Under the pieces are notes generated by a model. That model saw only the letters and a list, made by a program, of their open reading frames with translations, made no database searches and had not been told where the DNA came from. A stretch of 64,000 nt of DNA, from assembly GCA_014649555.1 (NCBI GenBank), contig BMTG01000007.1:347239-411238 (forward strand), written 5' to 3'. Below are positions 48,654 to 57,675 of this stretch, in pieces (position 1 is the first letter of the stretch; every line of letters begins with the position of its first letter). Position numbers and translations under genes: made by a program. The stretch comes from Streptomyces globisporus. Lineage in GTDB: Bacteria > Actinomycetota > Actinomycetes > Streptomycetales > Streptomycetaceae.

Positions 48654-49164
48654 CGCTTCCCGGGACCGGGAACGGCTCGCCGAACACCTCCATCTCCCGG
48701 GCCTGCGGAGCCATCGCCGCCAGCCCCGGGCCCACCTCGTCGAGCACGCTCCGCTCCGGCACGAAGTCCGTGCCCCTCGCCCGCGCCAGGTCCCAGGCGT
48801 GCACGGTCAGGTCGCCGAGCACCATGAGCCCCACCGTCCGGGCCGGCAGCCCCATCTGCCCCGTCGTGCCCTCCTCGACGCCCGGCACGCTCCACGCCTC
48901 CACCAGCCGGGCCGTCTCGTCGCCGAACCGGCCCCGCCAGTCGCCGTCCGCCACGAAGTCCGGCTCCTGCGTGAAATCCACGTCCTTGCGGGCCGCGAGC
49001 GCCTGGAAGTTCACGACCACCAGAAACAGGTGGTTCAGCAGGGCCCGTACGTCGTACTCGGCGCAGGGCGTCGGGCCGCCCAGTTGCCCGTCGTCGATCC
49101 CCCGCACGACGGGCAGGGCCCGGTCCGCGGCGGTCTCCAGCAGTTCACCGATCGTCTGAGTCAT
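48568..49164 (-). CDS. TIGR03086 family metal-binding protein (DinB/MDMPI-like)
   Basis: A 198-residue four-helix-bundle protein. TPCAEYDVRALLNHL (residues ~32-46) is the mycothiol-dependent maleylpyruvate isomerase N-domain motif, with metal histidines in LLNHLF, and DLTVHAWDLARA (~117-128) supplying the third. Family members bind a divalent metal and may use mycothiol; function is not defined. It converges with and overlaps the preceding small gene by 86 bp. Confidence 0.88.
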   Translation of the reverse strand: MTQTIGELLETAADRALPVVRGIDDGQLGGPTPCAEYDVRALLNHLFLVVVNFQALAARKDVDFTQEPDFVADGDWRGRFGDETARLVEAWSVPGVEEGTTGQMGLPARTVGLMVLGDLTVHAWDLARARGTDFVPERSVLDEVGPGLAAMAPQAREMEVFGEPFPVPGSATAFERLLAVTGRDPGWTPGGTAGATGS

Positions 49165-49259
49165 GCCCCACCCTGCGCCGGTCGGCCGCCCGCGTCTTGA
49201 AGAAACACGACAGCCCGTCGGAGCCCCACTGACATCGGAGTCTCACTACCATCGTGGTC

Positions 49260-50081
49260 ATGGCTGCCGGACCGCGCCGCGACACCCGGGGCATCGTCGA
49301 CGCCCCGGACCTCTTCGCCCACGTCCGCTTCCGCCGCCGCGAGCCCACCGCCGCGCTCCGCCCGTACCTGGAGCACTACTGGCTGATCGACTGGGACCTC
49401 GCCGAGCCGTACGCCGCCCATGTCGTCCCGCATCCGTCGGTGAACCTGGTCTGCCAGCGGTACGAGGCCGGGGACAGCCCCCGGGAGCGGTCCGGGTACG
49501 CCGAGGTGGCGGGCGTCGACCCCGGGCTCTTCACCCGGAAGCTGGCCGGGCGCGGCCGGGTCTGCGGGGTGCAGTTCCGGCCCGGCGGCTTCCGCCCGTT
49601 CGCCCCCGGGCACCCGGTCTCCGACTGGACCGGGCTGCACGCCGACGCCGCCGAGGTGCTGCGGCTGCCGCCGCCCCTCGACGCGGTCCTCGGCCCGGAC
49701 GACGAGGACGCGCGCGTCGCGGCGCTGGACGCCTTCCTGCTGGCGCTTCAGCCGCGCCCCGATCCCCGGGCGGCTCTCGCGATGGCCGCCGTCGACCGGG
49801 TGCGCACGGACCGCACGGTCCGCCGGGTGGACGGGCTCGCCCGGGACACCGGACTCTCCGCCCGCTCCCTGCAACGGCTGTTCTCGGCGTACGTCGGCGT
49901 CGGCCCCAAGTGGGTCATCCTCCGCTACCGCATCCACGAGGCACTGGAGGCAGCCGAATCCGGCCCGGAAGTCGACTGGGCGCGGCTCGCCGCCGACCTC
50001 GGCTACAGCGACCAGGCCCACCTGGTGCGGGACTTCACCGCGACGGTGGGCGTACCCCCGACGGCGTTCGCACCGCACTGA
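49260..50081 (+). CDS. AraC-family transcriptional regulator
   Basis: A 273-residue regulator. The C-terminal HTH_18 domain (residues ~165-273) has VDGLARDTGLSARSLQRLF and LAADLGYSDQAHLVRDF, the two helix-turn-helix units. The N-terminal sensor region (YLEHYWLIDWDL... HVVPHPSVNLVC) resembles DUF6597. It has no obvious operon partner; the divergent TIGR03086 gene, 95 bp away, is a possible target. Confidence 0.9.
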   Translation: MAAGPRRDTRGIVDAPDLFAHVRFRRREPTAALRPYLEHYWLIDWDLAEPYAAHVVPHPSVNLVCQRYEAGDSPRERSGYAEVAGVDPGLFTRKLAGRGRVCGVQFRPGGFRPFAPGHPVSDWTGLHADAAEVLRLPPPLDAVLGPDDEDARVAALDAFLLALQPRPDPRAALAMAAVDRVRTDRTVRRVDGLARDTGLSARSLQRLFSAYVGVGPKWVILRYRIHEALEAAESGPEVDWARLAADLGYSDQAHLVRDFTATVGVPPTAFAPH

Positions 50082-50167
50082 ACCGGCCGGGCCGCACACC
50101 CGCGCGCCCCGCCGCACCCCGGCCACATCCCTGGCAGGCCGTCCCGCCCCGGTGGCATCCTGACCGG

Positions 50168-50902
50168 GTGAACGGACCCGAGATCACCCTCGAAGTAGCC
50201 CCGGAGCTGCGACTCTTCGTCCCGCACGACCGCCGCGGCGGGCCCACGCCCCTCGTCACCGACGGCTCCTCGACCCTCGGCCATGTCATCGAATCCCTCG
50301 GCGTCCCGCTCACCGAGGCCGGAACGCTGCTGGTGAACGGCGCCCCGGTGGCCCGCTCGCACGTGCCGGGCCCCGGCGAACACGTCGACGTACGCGCCGT
50401 GGAACGCCCCCAGCGGGTCCCCGGCGCGCCCCTGCGCTTCCTTCTCGACGTCCATCTCGGCACCCTGGCCCGTCGGCTGCGGCTGCTGGGCGTCGACGCG
50501 GCGTACGAGAGCGAGGACATCGGCGACCCCGCCCTGGCCGCCCTCTCCGCGCGCGAGCGGCGCGTCCTGCTCTCCCGGGACCGCGGGCTGCTGCGCCGCC
50601 GCGAGATCTGGGCGGGGGCGTACGTCTACAGCGACCGCCCCAAGGAGCAGCTCCGCGACGTCCTCGGCCGCTTCGCCCCGGCCCTGGATCCGTGGTCCCG
50701 CTGCACCGCGTGCAACGGGACCCTGGCCAGGGCCGCCAAGGACTCCGTGAGCGGACTGCTGGAGCACGGGACGCAGGAGGCGTACGACGTGTTCGCCCAG
50801 TGCACGGAGTGCTCCCGGGTGTACTGGCGCGGCGCCCACCACGGCCATCTGGAGACGATCGTGTCCGAGGCGGTCCGCGAGTTCGGGGGCACGCCGGCGT
50901 AG
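50168..50902 (+). CDS. Mut7-C RNase domain protein with N-terminal ubiquitin-like domain
   Basis: A 244-residue protein. Residues ~1-80 are the Mut7-C-associated ubiquitin-like fold (LFVPHDRRG... GTLLVNGAPV). Residues ~88-240 are the Mut7-C PIN-like RNase: LDVHLGTLARRLRLLGVDA with its Asp, SRDRGLLRR, and a zinc ribbon with CTACNG and CTECSRVYW cysteines. Role in RNA metabolism is inferred from the fold. GTG 50168 is the first start giving the domain; the frame is open much further upstream. Confidence 0.88.
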   Translation: MNGPEITLEVAPELRLFVPHDRRGGPTPLVTDGSSTLGHVIESLGVPLTEAGTLLVNGAPVARSHVPGPGEHVDVRAVERPQRVPGAPLRFLLDVHLGTLARRLRLLGVDAAYESEDIGDPALAALSARERRVLLSRDRGLLRRREIWAGAYVYSDRPKEQLRDVLGRFAPALDPWSRCTACNGTLARAAKDSVSGLLEHGTQEAYDVFAQCTECSRVYWRGAHHGHLETIVSEAVREFGGTPA

Positions 50903-50914
50903 AGCCGGGGGCGC

Positions 50915-51622
50915 TCAGCCGAGGATGTGCCGCAGGTAGGCCTGCGGGTCGGCGAGGTAGCGGCGCCAGTGGTCGACGAGCTCCAGGTCCGCCCAGCGCA
51001 CCCGCTCCATGCCGCCCTCCCCCAGCTGCACGATGTCGGCGCCCGGCAGCGCGGTGAGCAGCGGCGAGTGGGTGGCGCACACCACTTGGCCGCCCGCCTT
51101 GACCAACTGGTCGAGGTGGCCGAGCAGTTCGAGACACGAGGCGAAGGAGAGCGCGGCCTCGGGCTCGTCCAGGACGTAGAGCCCCGGCACGGTGAACTTC
51201 TCCCGGAACGCGGCGAGGAACCCCTCCCCGTGGCTGCGGGAGTCCGGATCCAGGCTCTCCCGCTCCAGCGCGTCGAGGGCGGTCTCCGCGCGCAGGAAGA
51301 ACCCCTTGCGCGCCGCGCGGCTGCCGATCATCCGCCGCCCCCGGGGTGCGGAGTCGAAGCGGACGCGCTCCCCGAGCACGGACTTGCCCCGCGAGGTGGC
51401 GTACTTCCAGTCGGCGGAACCACCGTACGAGTCCAGCCCGAACCCCTCGGCCATGGCCTCGACCAGCGTCGACTTCCCCGAGCCGTTCTCGCCGACGAGG
51501 AAGGTCACCGGGGCCCGGAACCGCAGCCCCTCGGCGAGGAACTGCCGCACACCGGGCACGGTCCACGGCCAGGCGTCCGGGTCGGGGTCGTACACATGGG
51601 CGTAGGCGCGTTCGACGATCAT
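50915..51622 (-). CDS. AAA family ATPase (RecF/SMC-like ABC ATPase)
   Basis: A 235-residue ATPase with Walker A GENGSGKST (residues ~43-51), Walker B LYVLDEPEAAL (~149-159) and a switch histidine in CATHSPL. The short insertion instead of a coiled coil and the absence of membrane segments indicate an ATPase related to the AAA_21/YbjD group, not a transporter subunit. Cellular role unknown. It lies 12 bp from the convergent Mut7-C gene. Confidence 0.88.
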   Translation of the reverse strand: MIVERAYAHVYDPDPDAWPWTVPGVRQFLAEGLRFRAPVTFLVGENGSGKSTLVEAMAEGFGLDSYGGSADWKYATSRGKSVLGERVRFDSAPRGRRMIGSRAARKGFFLRAETALDALERESLDPDSRSHGEGFLAAFREKFTVPGLYVLDEPEAALSFASCLELLGHLDQLVKAGGQVVCATHSPLLTALPGADIVQLGEGGMERVRWADLELVDHWRRYLADPQAYLRHILG

Positions 51623-51686
51623 CCGCCCATGATGACGGGGCCGGCGGCTCACCCGGAGGCGCCTGCCTATCCTTGGCCCGTACCCG

Positions 51687-51764
51687 ATCAGCAGTCCACA
51701 TCAGCAGCACGCATCAGCAGCACGCAGCAGCGTTCCGCGTCAGCAGTCCGCATCAGCAGTCCGA
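51687..51764. repeat. Six tandem 13-bp repeats upstream of an SDR gene
   Basis: Six consecutive 13-bp units of consensus ATCAGCAGYNCGC (the fourth is degenerate) fill the 78 bp ending 13 bp before the SDR ATG at 51778. The Shine-Dalgarno GAGGAGAG follows the array. The repeats occupy the position of a 5' leader. Confidence 0.85.
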
Positions 51765-51777
51765 GGAGAGATCCGCC

Positions 51778-52536
51778 ATGACCGCCACCCCCATCGCCGT
51801 CGTCACCGGCGCGAGCAGCGGCATCGGCGCCGCGACCGCCCGTACCCTGGCCGCCGAGGGCTTCCGGGTCGTGCTGACCGCCCGCCGCACGGACCGCATC
51901 GAGGCGCTGGCCGCCGAGCTGAACGAGGCCGGCCACCAGGCGACGGCGTACGCGCTGGACGTCACCGACCGGGCGGCGGTCGACGAGTTCGCCACCGCGT
52001 TCCGCTCTCTCGCCGTCCTCGTCAACAACGCGGGCGGGGCGCTCGGGGCCGACCCGGTGGCGACCGGCGACCCCGCCGACTGGCGGCAGATGTACGAGAC
52101 GAATGTGATCGGCACGCTCAACGTCACCCAGGCCCTGCTGCCCGCCCTCACCGCGAGCGGCGACGGCACGATCGTGATCCTCTCCTCGACCGCCGCGCTC
52201 TCCTCGTACGAGGGCGGTGGCGGTTACGTCGCGGCCAAGCACGGCGAGCACGTCCTCGCCGAGACCCTGCGCCTGGAGATCGTCGGCACCCCGGTCCGCG
52301 TCATCGAGGTGGCCCCCGGCATGGTCAGGACCGAGGAGTTCGCCACCACCCGCTTCCGCGGCGACACCGAGAAGGCCGCCAAGGTCTACGCGGGCGTCGA
52401 CGCACCGCTGACCGCCGAGGACGTGGCCGACACGATCGGCTGGGCCGTCACCCGGCCCAGCCACGTCAACATCGACCTCCTGGTGGTCCGCCCGCGCGCC
52501 CAGGCCTCCAACACGAAGGTCCACCGGACGCTGTGA
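51778..52536 (+). CDS. Short-chain dehydrogenase/reductase (YdfG-like)
   Basis: A 252-residue SDR: TGASSGIG (residues ~10-17), NNAGG (~81-85), catalytic serine in ILSSTAAL and GYVAAKHGEHVLAETLRLE supplying Tyr/Lys. EVAPGMVRTEEF and the DTEKAAKVYAG region are typical of the serine/3-hydroxy acid dehydrogenase (YdfG) branch. GAGGAGAG precedes the ATG. Immediately upstream are six 13-bp tandem repeats. Confidence 0.9.
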   Translation: MTATPIAVVTGASSGIGAATARTLAAEGFRVVLTARRTDRIEALAAELNEAGHQATAYALDVTDRAAVDEFATAFRSLAVLVNNAGGALGADPVATGDPADWRQMYETNVIGTLNVTQALLPALTASGDGTIVILSSTAALSSYEGGGGYVAAKHGEHVLAETLRLEIVGTPVRVIEVAPGMVRTEEFATTRFRGDTEKAAKVYAGVDAPLTAEDVADTIGWAVTRPSHVNIDLLVVRPRAQASNTKVHRTL

Positions 52537-52558
52537 GCCTCTGAGCGTGTGAGGAAAA

Positions 52559-52590
52559 GGGCCCGGGACCGGCGAACCGGTCCCGGGCCC
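52559..52590. terminator. Bidirectional terminator, 14-bp perfect stem
   Basis: GGGCCCGGGACCGG and its complement enclose a CGAA loop, between the convergent SDR and exo/endonuclease/phosphatase-fold genes. Confidence 0.9.
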
Positions 52591-52610
52591 CCGTCGGCCG
52601 CGCCGCTTCC

Positions 52611-53609
52611 TCAGCCCACCGTGAACGTCGTCAGCACCGCCGCGTGGTCCGTCGGCCACACGTTGCCCGCCTGGTCCGGCACCGGCTTCGGGTCGCCCTC
52701 GACGAAGGACACCGAGTCCTTCACCGTGAGCTTGTCGCCCGCGTAGTCGATGAAGTCGATCCGGTCCTGCGGCTCGGCGACGCCCGTGGAGCCCTCGTGC
52801 TTCGGGTAGACGGGCGACCAGGTGTTGCCGGGCACCGCCGCCGGGTCCGGGTTGGCCTCCCGGAAGGAGTCCTTGAGACCGGCGCCCTCGAAGATCTTGG
52901 TCACCGGCCAGTCCACCTGCCCGTAACCGCAGTGGCTGTCCTTGGTCGCCTCGGTCCAGTCCAGGTGCGAGGGCGTGTTGAAGTCGCCGACCAGCAGCAC
53001 CGGCGTCTCGTCGGCGGCGGCGATCTTCGGCGCGAGGTCCTTGGCGATGGCCTCGGCCTGCGGGGTGCGGCCGGACTGGGCCTCCCGCTGGAAGATGTCC
53101 TCCACGGCCATCCCGTCGAAGCAGGCGTCGTACGGGCCGTACGGGTCGTAGCCGAGGTGCGCCGTCCAGAGCTCGACCTCCTGGCCGGTGGCCTCGTCGA
53201 TCCGGATGCGGACACCCGCCGCGGCCTGGCTGGTCTCGACCTCGGAGGTGAACGGGAAGCGGCTGATGATGCCCAGGTCGGCATCCGACTGCCAGTGGTC
53301 CCAGCCGAGTTCCTCCGCGATCTCCTTCGCGGAGTGCCCGGAGGTCTCCTGGAGGCCCACCACGTCGGGCCGGTGCTTCTCGATGACGGCGAGCTGCTTG
53401 GCCAGCCCGTCGTCGACCTTGGCACCGCCGTGCCACAGGTTCAGGGTCATGACGCGCAGCTCGCTCGCGGCGGCCGGCTTTCCGGGCTTCGGAGACTCGG
53501 GCGGCCCGTCGGACTTCGCCACGGGACCGGCGACCGCGACGGCCGCGGTCGCGGCGAGGGCGACGGCCGCACCGGTGGCGGACAGGAACACACGACGCTT
53601 GGCGCTCAC
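52611..53609 (-). CDS. Secreted endonuclease/exonuclease/phosphatase (EEP) family enzyme
   Basis: A 332-residue exported hydrolase. Signal peptide with core FLSATGAAVALAATAAVAVA. EEP residues visible: Asn in MTLNLWHGG, Glu in VGLQET, Asp/Asn in LLVGDFNTPSHLD, and the final Asp-His in PTDHAAVL. Family members hydrolyse phosphodiesters such as DNA, sphingomyelin or inositol phosphates. It starts 19 bp after the ABC ATPase stop and is probably the last gene of the importer operon, releasing the imported compound outside the cell. Confidence 0.88.
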   Translation of the reverse strand: MSAKRRVFLSATGAAVALAATAAVAVAGPVAKSDGPPESPKPGKPAAASELRVMTLNLWHGGAKVDDGLAKQLAVIEKHRPDVVGLQETSGHSAKEIAEELGWDHWQSDADLGIISRFPFTSEVETSQAAAGVRIRIDEATGQEVELWTAHLGYDPYGPYDACFDGMAVEDIFQREAQSGRTPQAEAIAKDLAPKIAAADETPVLLVGDFNTPSHLDWTEATKDSHCGYGQVDWPVTKIFEGAGLKDSFREANPDPAAVPGNTWSPVYPKHEGSTGVAEPQDRIDFIDYAGDKLTVKDSVSFVEGDPKPVPDQAGNVWPTDHAAVLTTFTVG

Positions 53610-53628
53610 TGGTTGCTCACTCCTTCAC

Positions 53629-54702
53629 TTACACCTTGAGGGACGGGGCACCGGCTCGCTCGGCGACGAGCACGGGGTTCTCGTGCGGGGTGATCGTGCA
53701 GCGGGTCCCCGGGGCCAGCGCGGTCGCCTCCCAGCTGGGCAGGTCGGCCTTGCACGCGGCTCCGGAATCGGTGGTCAGGTGCAGCCGGGTGGTCGCACCG
53801 AGGAAGGTCGCCACCCGTACGGTCGCGGGGGCGCCCGTGCCGTCGTCGGCGGCCCCCACCGCCAGCCCCTCGGGGCGCAGCAGGACGTCGACCTCGGCGC
53901 CGGGGGCGGGCCGGTCTCCGTGGATGGGCAGCCTGCGCCCGAACAGCTCGACGACCCCGCCGTCCCGGACCGTGCCCGGCAGCCGGTTCATGGTGCCGAC
54001 GAACTCGGCGACGAACGGTGTGGCCGGACGGTCGTACAGCTCGCCGGGCGCGGCGCACTGTTCGAGCCGCCCGTCCTTCATCACGGCGACGCGGTCCGCC
54101 ATCGACAGCGCCTCCTCCTGGTCATGGGTGACGAAGACGGTGGTGATGCCCAACTCCAGCTGGATGCGCCGGATCTCCTCGCGGAGCGTGAGCCGCACCT
54201 TCGCGTCTAGCGCCGACAGCGGCTCGTCCAGCAGCAGCACCTTGGGCGAGATCGCCAGGGCGCGGGCGAGGGCGACGCGCTGCTGCTGACCGCCGGAGAG
54301 CTGGTGCGGGTAGTCGCCCTCGCGGCCGGGCAGCCCGACCAGCTCCAGCAACTCACCTGCACGCGCCTTGCGTTCTGCGGCTCCCCGGCCCCGTACCCGC
54401 AGGCCGTACGCGATGTTCTCCGCGGCCGTCATGTTCGGGAACAGGCTGTACGACTGGAACACCATGCCGATGTCACGGCGGTTGGCCGGGACGGAGGTGA
54501 CGTCCTCGCCGTCCATCAGCAGTTCGCCGCCGTCGGCGGTCTCGAACCCCGCGACGATGCGCAGCGCGGTCGTCTTGCCGCAGCCGGAGGGGCCGAGCAG
54601 GGCCACCAGTTCGCCGGGGGCGATGTCCAGGTCGAGTCCGTCGAGAGCGACCGTGGAGCCGAACTCCCGGCGCAGGTTCTTGAGGTGCACGGAGACGGTC
54701 AT
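53629..54702 (-). CDS. ABC transporter ATP-binding protein (PotA/PhnT/FbpC type)
   Basis: A 357-residue ATPase: Walker A GPSGCGKT (residues ~38-45), Q-loop VFQSYSLFPN, signature LSGGQQQRVALARAL, Walker B VLLLDEP, switch histidine in VTHDQEEA, and a C-terminal TOBE domain. The size with TOBE matches importers for spermidine, iron or 2-aminoethylphosphonate. Its ATG overlaps the stop of the second permease (ATGA). Confidence 0.92.
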   Translation of the reverse strand: MTVSVHLKNLRREFGSTVALDGLDLDIAPGELVALLGPSGCGKTTALRIVAGFETADGGELLMDGEDVTSVPANRRDIGMVFQSYSLFPNMTAAENIAYGLRVRGRGAAERKARAGELLELVGLPGREGDYPHQLSGGQQQRVALARALAISPKVLLLDEPLSALDAKVRLTLREEIRRIQLELGITTVFVTHDQEEALSMADRVAVMKDGRLEQCAAPGELYDRPATPFVAEFVGTMNRLPGTVRDGGVVELFGRRLPIHGDRPAPGAEVDVLLRPEGLAVGAADDGTGAPATVRVATFLGATTRLHLTTDSGAACKADLPSWEATALAPGTRCTITPHENPVLVAERAGAPSLKV

Positions 54703-55577
54703 GACACGGTCTTCTTTCGGTCGTCGCGGCTCTCGCGGTCCTCGCGGTTATCGCGGCCGGAATCCACAGGCGTACGGCGGCGGCGTCCGTGGCCGCCCGC
54801 CAGGGTGGTGAGCAGGAGCAGCAGCCCCCAGGTGATCAGCAGGCTCAGCATCGCGGCCGCCACCGAGAGCTGCGCCTCGGAGTCCTTGATCTCCACCATC
54901 CAGACGGAGAACGGGCGGTAGGAGAGCACGGAGGCCACGGTGTACTCGCCGAGCACCATGGCCAGGCTGAGGACCGCGCCGCCCACCACGGCGGTCCGCA
55001 GGTTCGGCACGATCACCTGCCACAGGGTCTGGAGCCGGGACGCACCGAGCGAGCGGGCGGCCTCGACGAGCGTGCGCAGGTCGACGGCGCGCAGCCCGGC
55101 GTCCAGCGAGCGGTACAGGAACGGCAGGGACATGACCGTGTAGACGAGGACCAGGACCAGCGGGAAGCTCTCGTCCCGCAGCATCTGGAAGGTCATGTAG
55201 AACGGCGTGTCGGCCAGGTCCTGTTCCCAGGACAGCACCGTCGTCACCCCCGCGACCAGTGCGATCGGCGGGACGACCAGCGGCATCATGCACAGGACCT
55301 CGACGGTCCGGCGCAGCCCCGGCAGATAGAGCGCGACCGCGACCAGGGTCGGCACCATCAGGAGCAGCCCGCAGACGATGGTGGCCAGGCCCAGGCGTAC
55401 CGAGAGCATCAGGCTGGTGGTCAGCCCCTCGGTGCCGAGCCCCTGGGTGTACGCGTCGAAGCTGACGCCCTCGACCTCGTTGACGCTGAACCAGATCGAG
55501 GCCCCGATGGGGACCAGGAAGTACAGCGCGGCCAACGGCAGGACGACGGCCCGCGAGGTGAACTTCATCCGAGCCAT
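54699..55577 (-). CDS. ABC transporter permease (second subunit)
   Basis: A 292-residue membrane protein with six helices and the EAA loop VEAARSLGASRLQTLWQVIVP (cut to key residues EAA...G near ~170). It is the PhnV/PotC-like member. ATG 55577 has AGGAG 7 nt upstream and overlaps the previous gene by 13 nt; ATG 55568 is an alternative. The C-terminal tail is highly charged (RDNREDRESRDDRKK). Confidence 0.9.
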   Translation of the reverse strand: MARMKFTSRAVVLPLAALYFLVPIGASIWFSVNEVEGVSFDAYTQGLGTEGLTTSLMLSVRLGLATIVCGLLLMVPTLVAVALYLPGLRRTVEVLCMMPLVVPPIALVAGVTTVLSWEQDLADTPFYMTFQMLRDESFPLVLVLVYTVMSLPFLYRSLDAGLRAVDLRTLVEAARSLGASRLQTLWQVIVPNLRTAVVGGAVLSLAMVLGEYTVASVLSYRPFSVWMVEIKDSEAQLSVAAAMLSLLITWGLLLLLTTLAGGHGRRRRTPVDSGRDNREDRESRDDRKKTVS

Positions 55578-56524
55578 CGGGCACTCCTGCGCTGCAGCGG
55601 TATCTGTACGGCCATCACGAGCAGGGCGATCACGACCATGTTGAGGCTCATGGCGAGGGCCAGGTTCTCCTGGCCCACCAGGACGTTGCCGTTGAGGGCG
55701 TTGGCGATCTGGATGGTGATCAGCGGCTGCGACGAGCCGACCATCACGGCCGCGGTGGCGTGCGAGGCGAACGCCGTGCCGAACATCAGCACCGCGCCGC
55801 CGAGCAGCGACGGCGTCAGCACCGGGATGCCGACGTGCCGCCAGTACTGCCCCCGGGTCGCCCCGCAGGACGCGGCGGCCTCCTGCCACTGGGAGCGCAG
55901 CCCGTCGAGCGCGGGGAGCACGGTCACCACCATCAGCGGGACCATGAAGTAGAGGTAGGCCAGCACCAGGCCGGTGAAGCTGTAGAGGCTGAAGCCGGTC
56001 CGGTCCAGGTGGAACAGCTGGGTGACCGTGCCGGTCGTGCCGAGCGTCGCGATGAAGGCGAAGGCGAGCGGCGCACCGGAGAAGTTGGCGAGGACCCCGC
56101 TCGCGGAGACGACGATCCCGCGCAGCACCGGCCGTGGAGAGGTGACGACGGCCTGGGCGATCAGGGTGCCGATCACGGTCGCCAACAGGGCGGTGAACAG
56201 CGAGAGTTCGACGCTGCCGGTGAGCCCGGTGGCGTACGCGCCGGACAGCGAGCCGCTGACGTTCTCCGTGGAGAAGCGGCTCGCACCGCTCTCCGGGTCC
56301 AGGACGGTGAACGCCCCGTACACCATGGTCCCGGCGGGCAGCCCGAAGCACACCGCCAGGAACGCGAAGAACGGGACGACGACGGGCCACCGGTGCCGCC
56401 GCGCGCCACGGCGGCGAGGGGCGCCGCCGCCCCGGACGTCCGGGGCGGGAGGCACGGGGGCGGCCGCGCCCGCCACGGGCACGGGGCCCGTGGCGGGGGC
56501 GGGAAGTGCGGTCTGGTCGGGCAT
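55565..56524 (-). CDS. ABC transporter permease (first subunit)
   Basis: A 319-residue permease with six helices after a proline/alanine-rich N-terminal tail of ~40 residues. The EAA-like loop is WQEAAASCGATRGQYWRHV (near 210-228). It is the PhnU/PotB-like partner. Its start is 2 nt from the binding-protein stop, so the operon is continuous. Confidence 0.9.
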   Translation of the reverse strand: MPDQTALPAPATGPVPVAGAAAPVPPAPDVRGGGAPRRRGARRHRWPVVVPFFAFLAVCFGLPAGTMVYGAFTVLDPESGASRFSTENVSGSLSGAYATGLTGSVELSLFTALLATVIGTLIAQAVVTSPRPVLRGIVVSASGVLANFSGAPLAFAFIATLGTTGTVTQLFHLDRTGFSLYSFTGLVLAYLYFMVPLMVVTVLPALDGLRSQWQEAAASCGATRGQYWRHVGIPVLTPSLLGGAVLMFGTAFASHATAAVMVGSSQPLITIQIANALNGNVLVGQENLALAMSLNMVVIALLVMAVQIPLQRRSARWLG

Positions 56525-56526
56525 GG

Positions 56527-57675
56527 TCAGCTGACCGCCTTGCCCCAGCCCTGGACGACGGTCTCCTTGGCCTTCGCCTCCTGCTCCACGGTCGGCTCCT
56601 CGGGCACCCCGTCGACCTCGGGGATCGCGGCGACGGCGGCCTTGTCGGCGGTGCCGTCCTTCTTCATCGCGTCGAGGAGCGCCGGGCGCGAGAAGCCCTT
56701 CAGCCAGATGTTCTGGCCCTCGGGGCTGTAGACGAACTCCAGCCACAGGCGGGCGGCGGCCGGGTGCGGGGCGTGCTTGTTGACGCCCTGGTTGTAGTAG
56801 CGCGAGTACAGCCCGTCGGCGGGCACCGCGACCTGCCAGTCGACGCCCTTGGGCTTCAGCTTCTCGCCGTAGCCCAGGTTGAGGTAGTCCCAGTCGATCG
56901 AGATCGGCGTCTCGCCCTGCTGGATGGTGGCGAGCGTGGACTTCGCGGGAACGAAGTTGCCCTTCTTCTTCAGCTGCTGGAAGAAGTCGAGCCCCGGCTG
57001 CGCGTCGTCGAGGGAGCCGCCGCTCGCCAGCGAGGCCGCGACGACCGCCGCCAGCGCCGAACTGGACTCGGTCGGGTCACCGTTGAGCGCGACCTTGTTC
57101 CGGTACTCGGGCTTGAGGAGGTCCTTGAACGTCTCCGGGCAGTTCTTCACGGCCTTGGCGTCGCAGCCGATGGAGATGTAGCCGCCGTAGTTGTTCATGA
57201 AGGAGGCGTCCGGCTGCTTCTGCGCGTCCGGGATGGCGTCCCAGCCCGCGACCCGGTAAGGAGCGAGCAGGCCCTGCTTCTTGGCGTCCTGCATGTACGA
57301 GGTGCCGAGGTCCAGCGCGTCCACGGCACGGGCCTGGCCCTTGCGCTTGGCCGCCGCGTTCAGCGCGCCCTGGCTGCTGCCGCCCGGGTCCTCGTTGTTG
57401 ACCTCGATGGCGTACTTCTTCTCGAACGCCGCGATCATCTCACCGTAGTTGGCCCAGTCCGGCGCGAGGGCGTAGACGTTGAGCTTGCCCTCCTTCTCCG
57501 CCGCCGCGACGAGCTTCTCCATACCGCCGAGGTCCGCCGCCGACTCCGCCTTCGCCGCCTTGCTGTTCTGCCCACCGGCGTTGTCGGGTGCGGAGCCACA
57601 GCCGGTGGCCACCAGGGCGGTGAGGCCGGCGAGGGCCGCGGCGGTCAGGACGCGGCGGGGATGGTGTGCCTTCAC
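56527..57675 (-). CDS. ABC transporter substrate-binding lipoprotein (Fe3+/AEP-type, cluster D)
   Basis: A 382-residue lipoprotein: signal VLTAAALAGLTALVATGC with anchor cysteine ~Cys26, then a two-lobed binding fold (EKEGKLNVYALAPDWANY, WDYLNLGYG). Size and motifs match binding proteins for spermidine, iron or 2-aminoethylphosphonate. GTG 57675 has AGGAG 9 nt upstream; the longer frame starting at 57723 lacks one. First gene of the importer operon, divergent from a GntR regulator. The ligand cannot be assigned from sequence alone. Confidence 0.85.
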   Translation of the reverse strand: MKAHHPRRVLTAAALAGLTALVATGCGSAPDNAGGQNSKAAKAESAADLGGMEKLVAAAEKEGKLNVYALAPDWANYGEMIAAFEKKYAIEVNNEDPGGSSQGALNAAAKRKGQARAVDALDLGTSYMQDAKKQGLLAPYRVAGWDAIPDAQKQPDASFMNNYGGYISIGCDAKAVKNCPETFKDLLKPEYRNKVALNGDPTESSSALAAVVAASLASGGSLDDAQPGLDFFQQLKKKGNFVPAKSTLATIQQGETPISIDWDYLNLGYGEKLKPKGVDWQVAVPADGLYSRYYNQGVNKHAPHPAAARLWLEFVYSPEGQNIWLKGFSRPALLDAMKKDGTADKAAVAAIPEVDGVPEEPTVEQEAKAKETVVQGWGKAVS

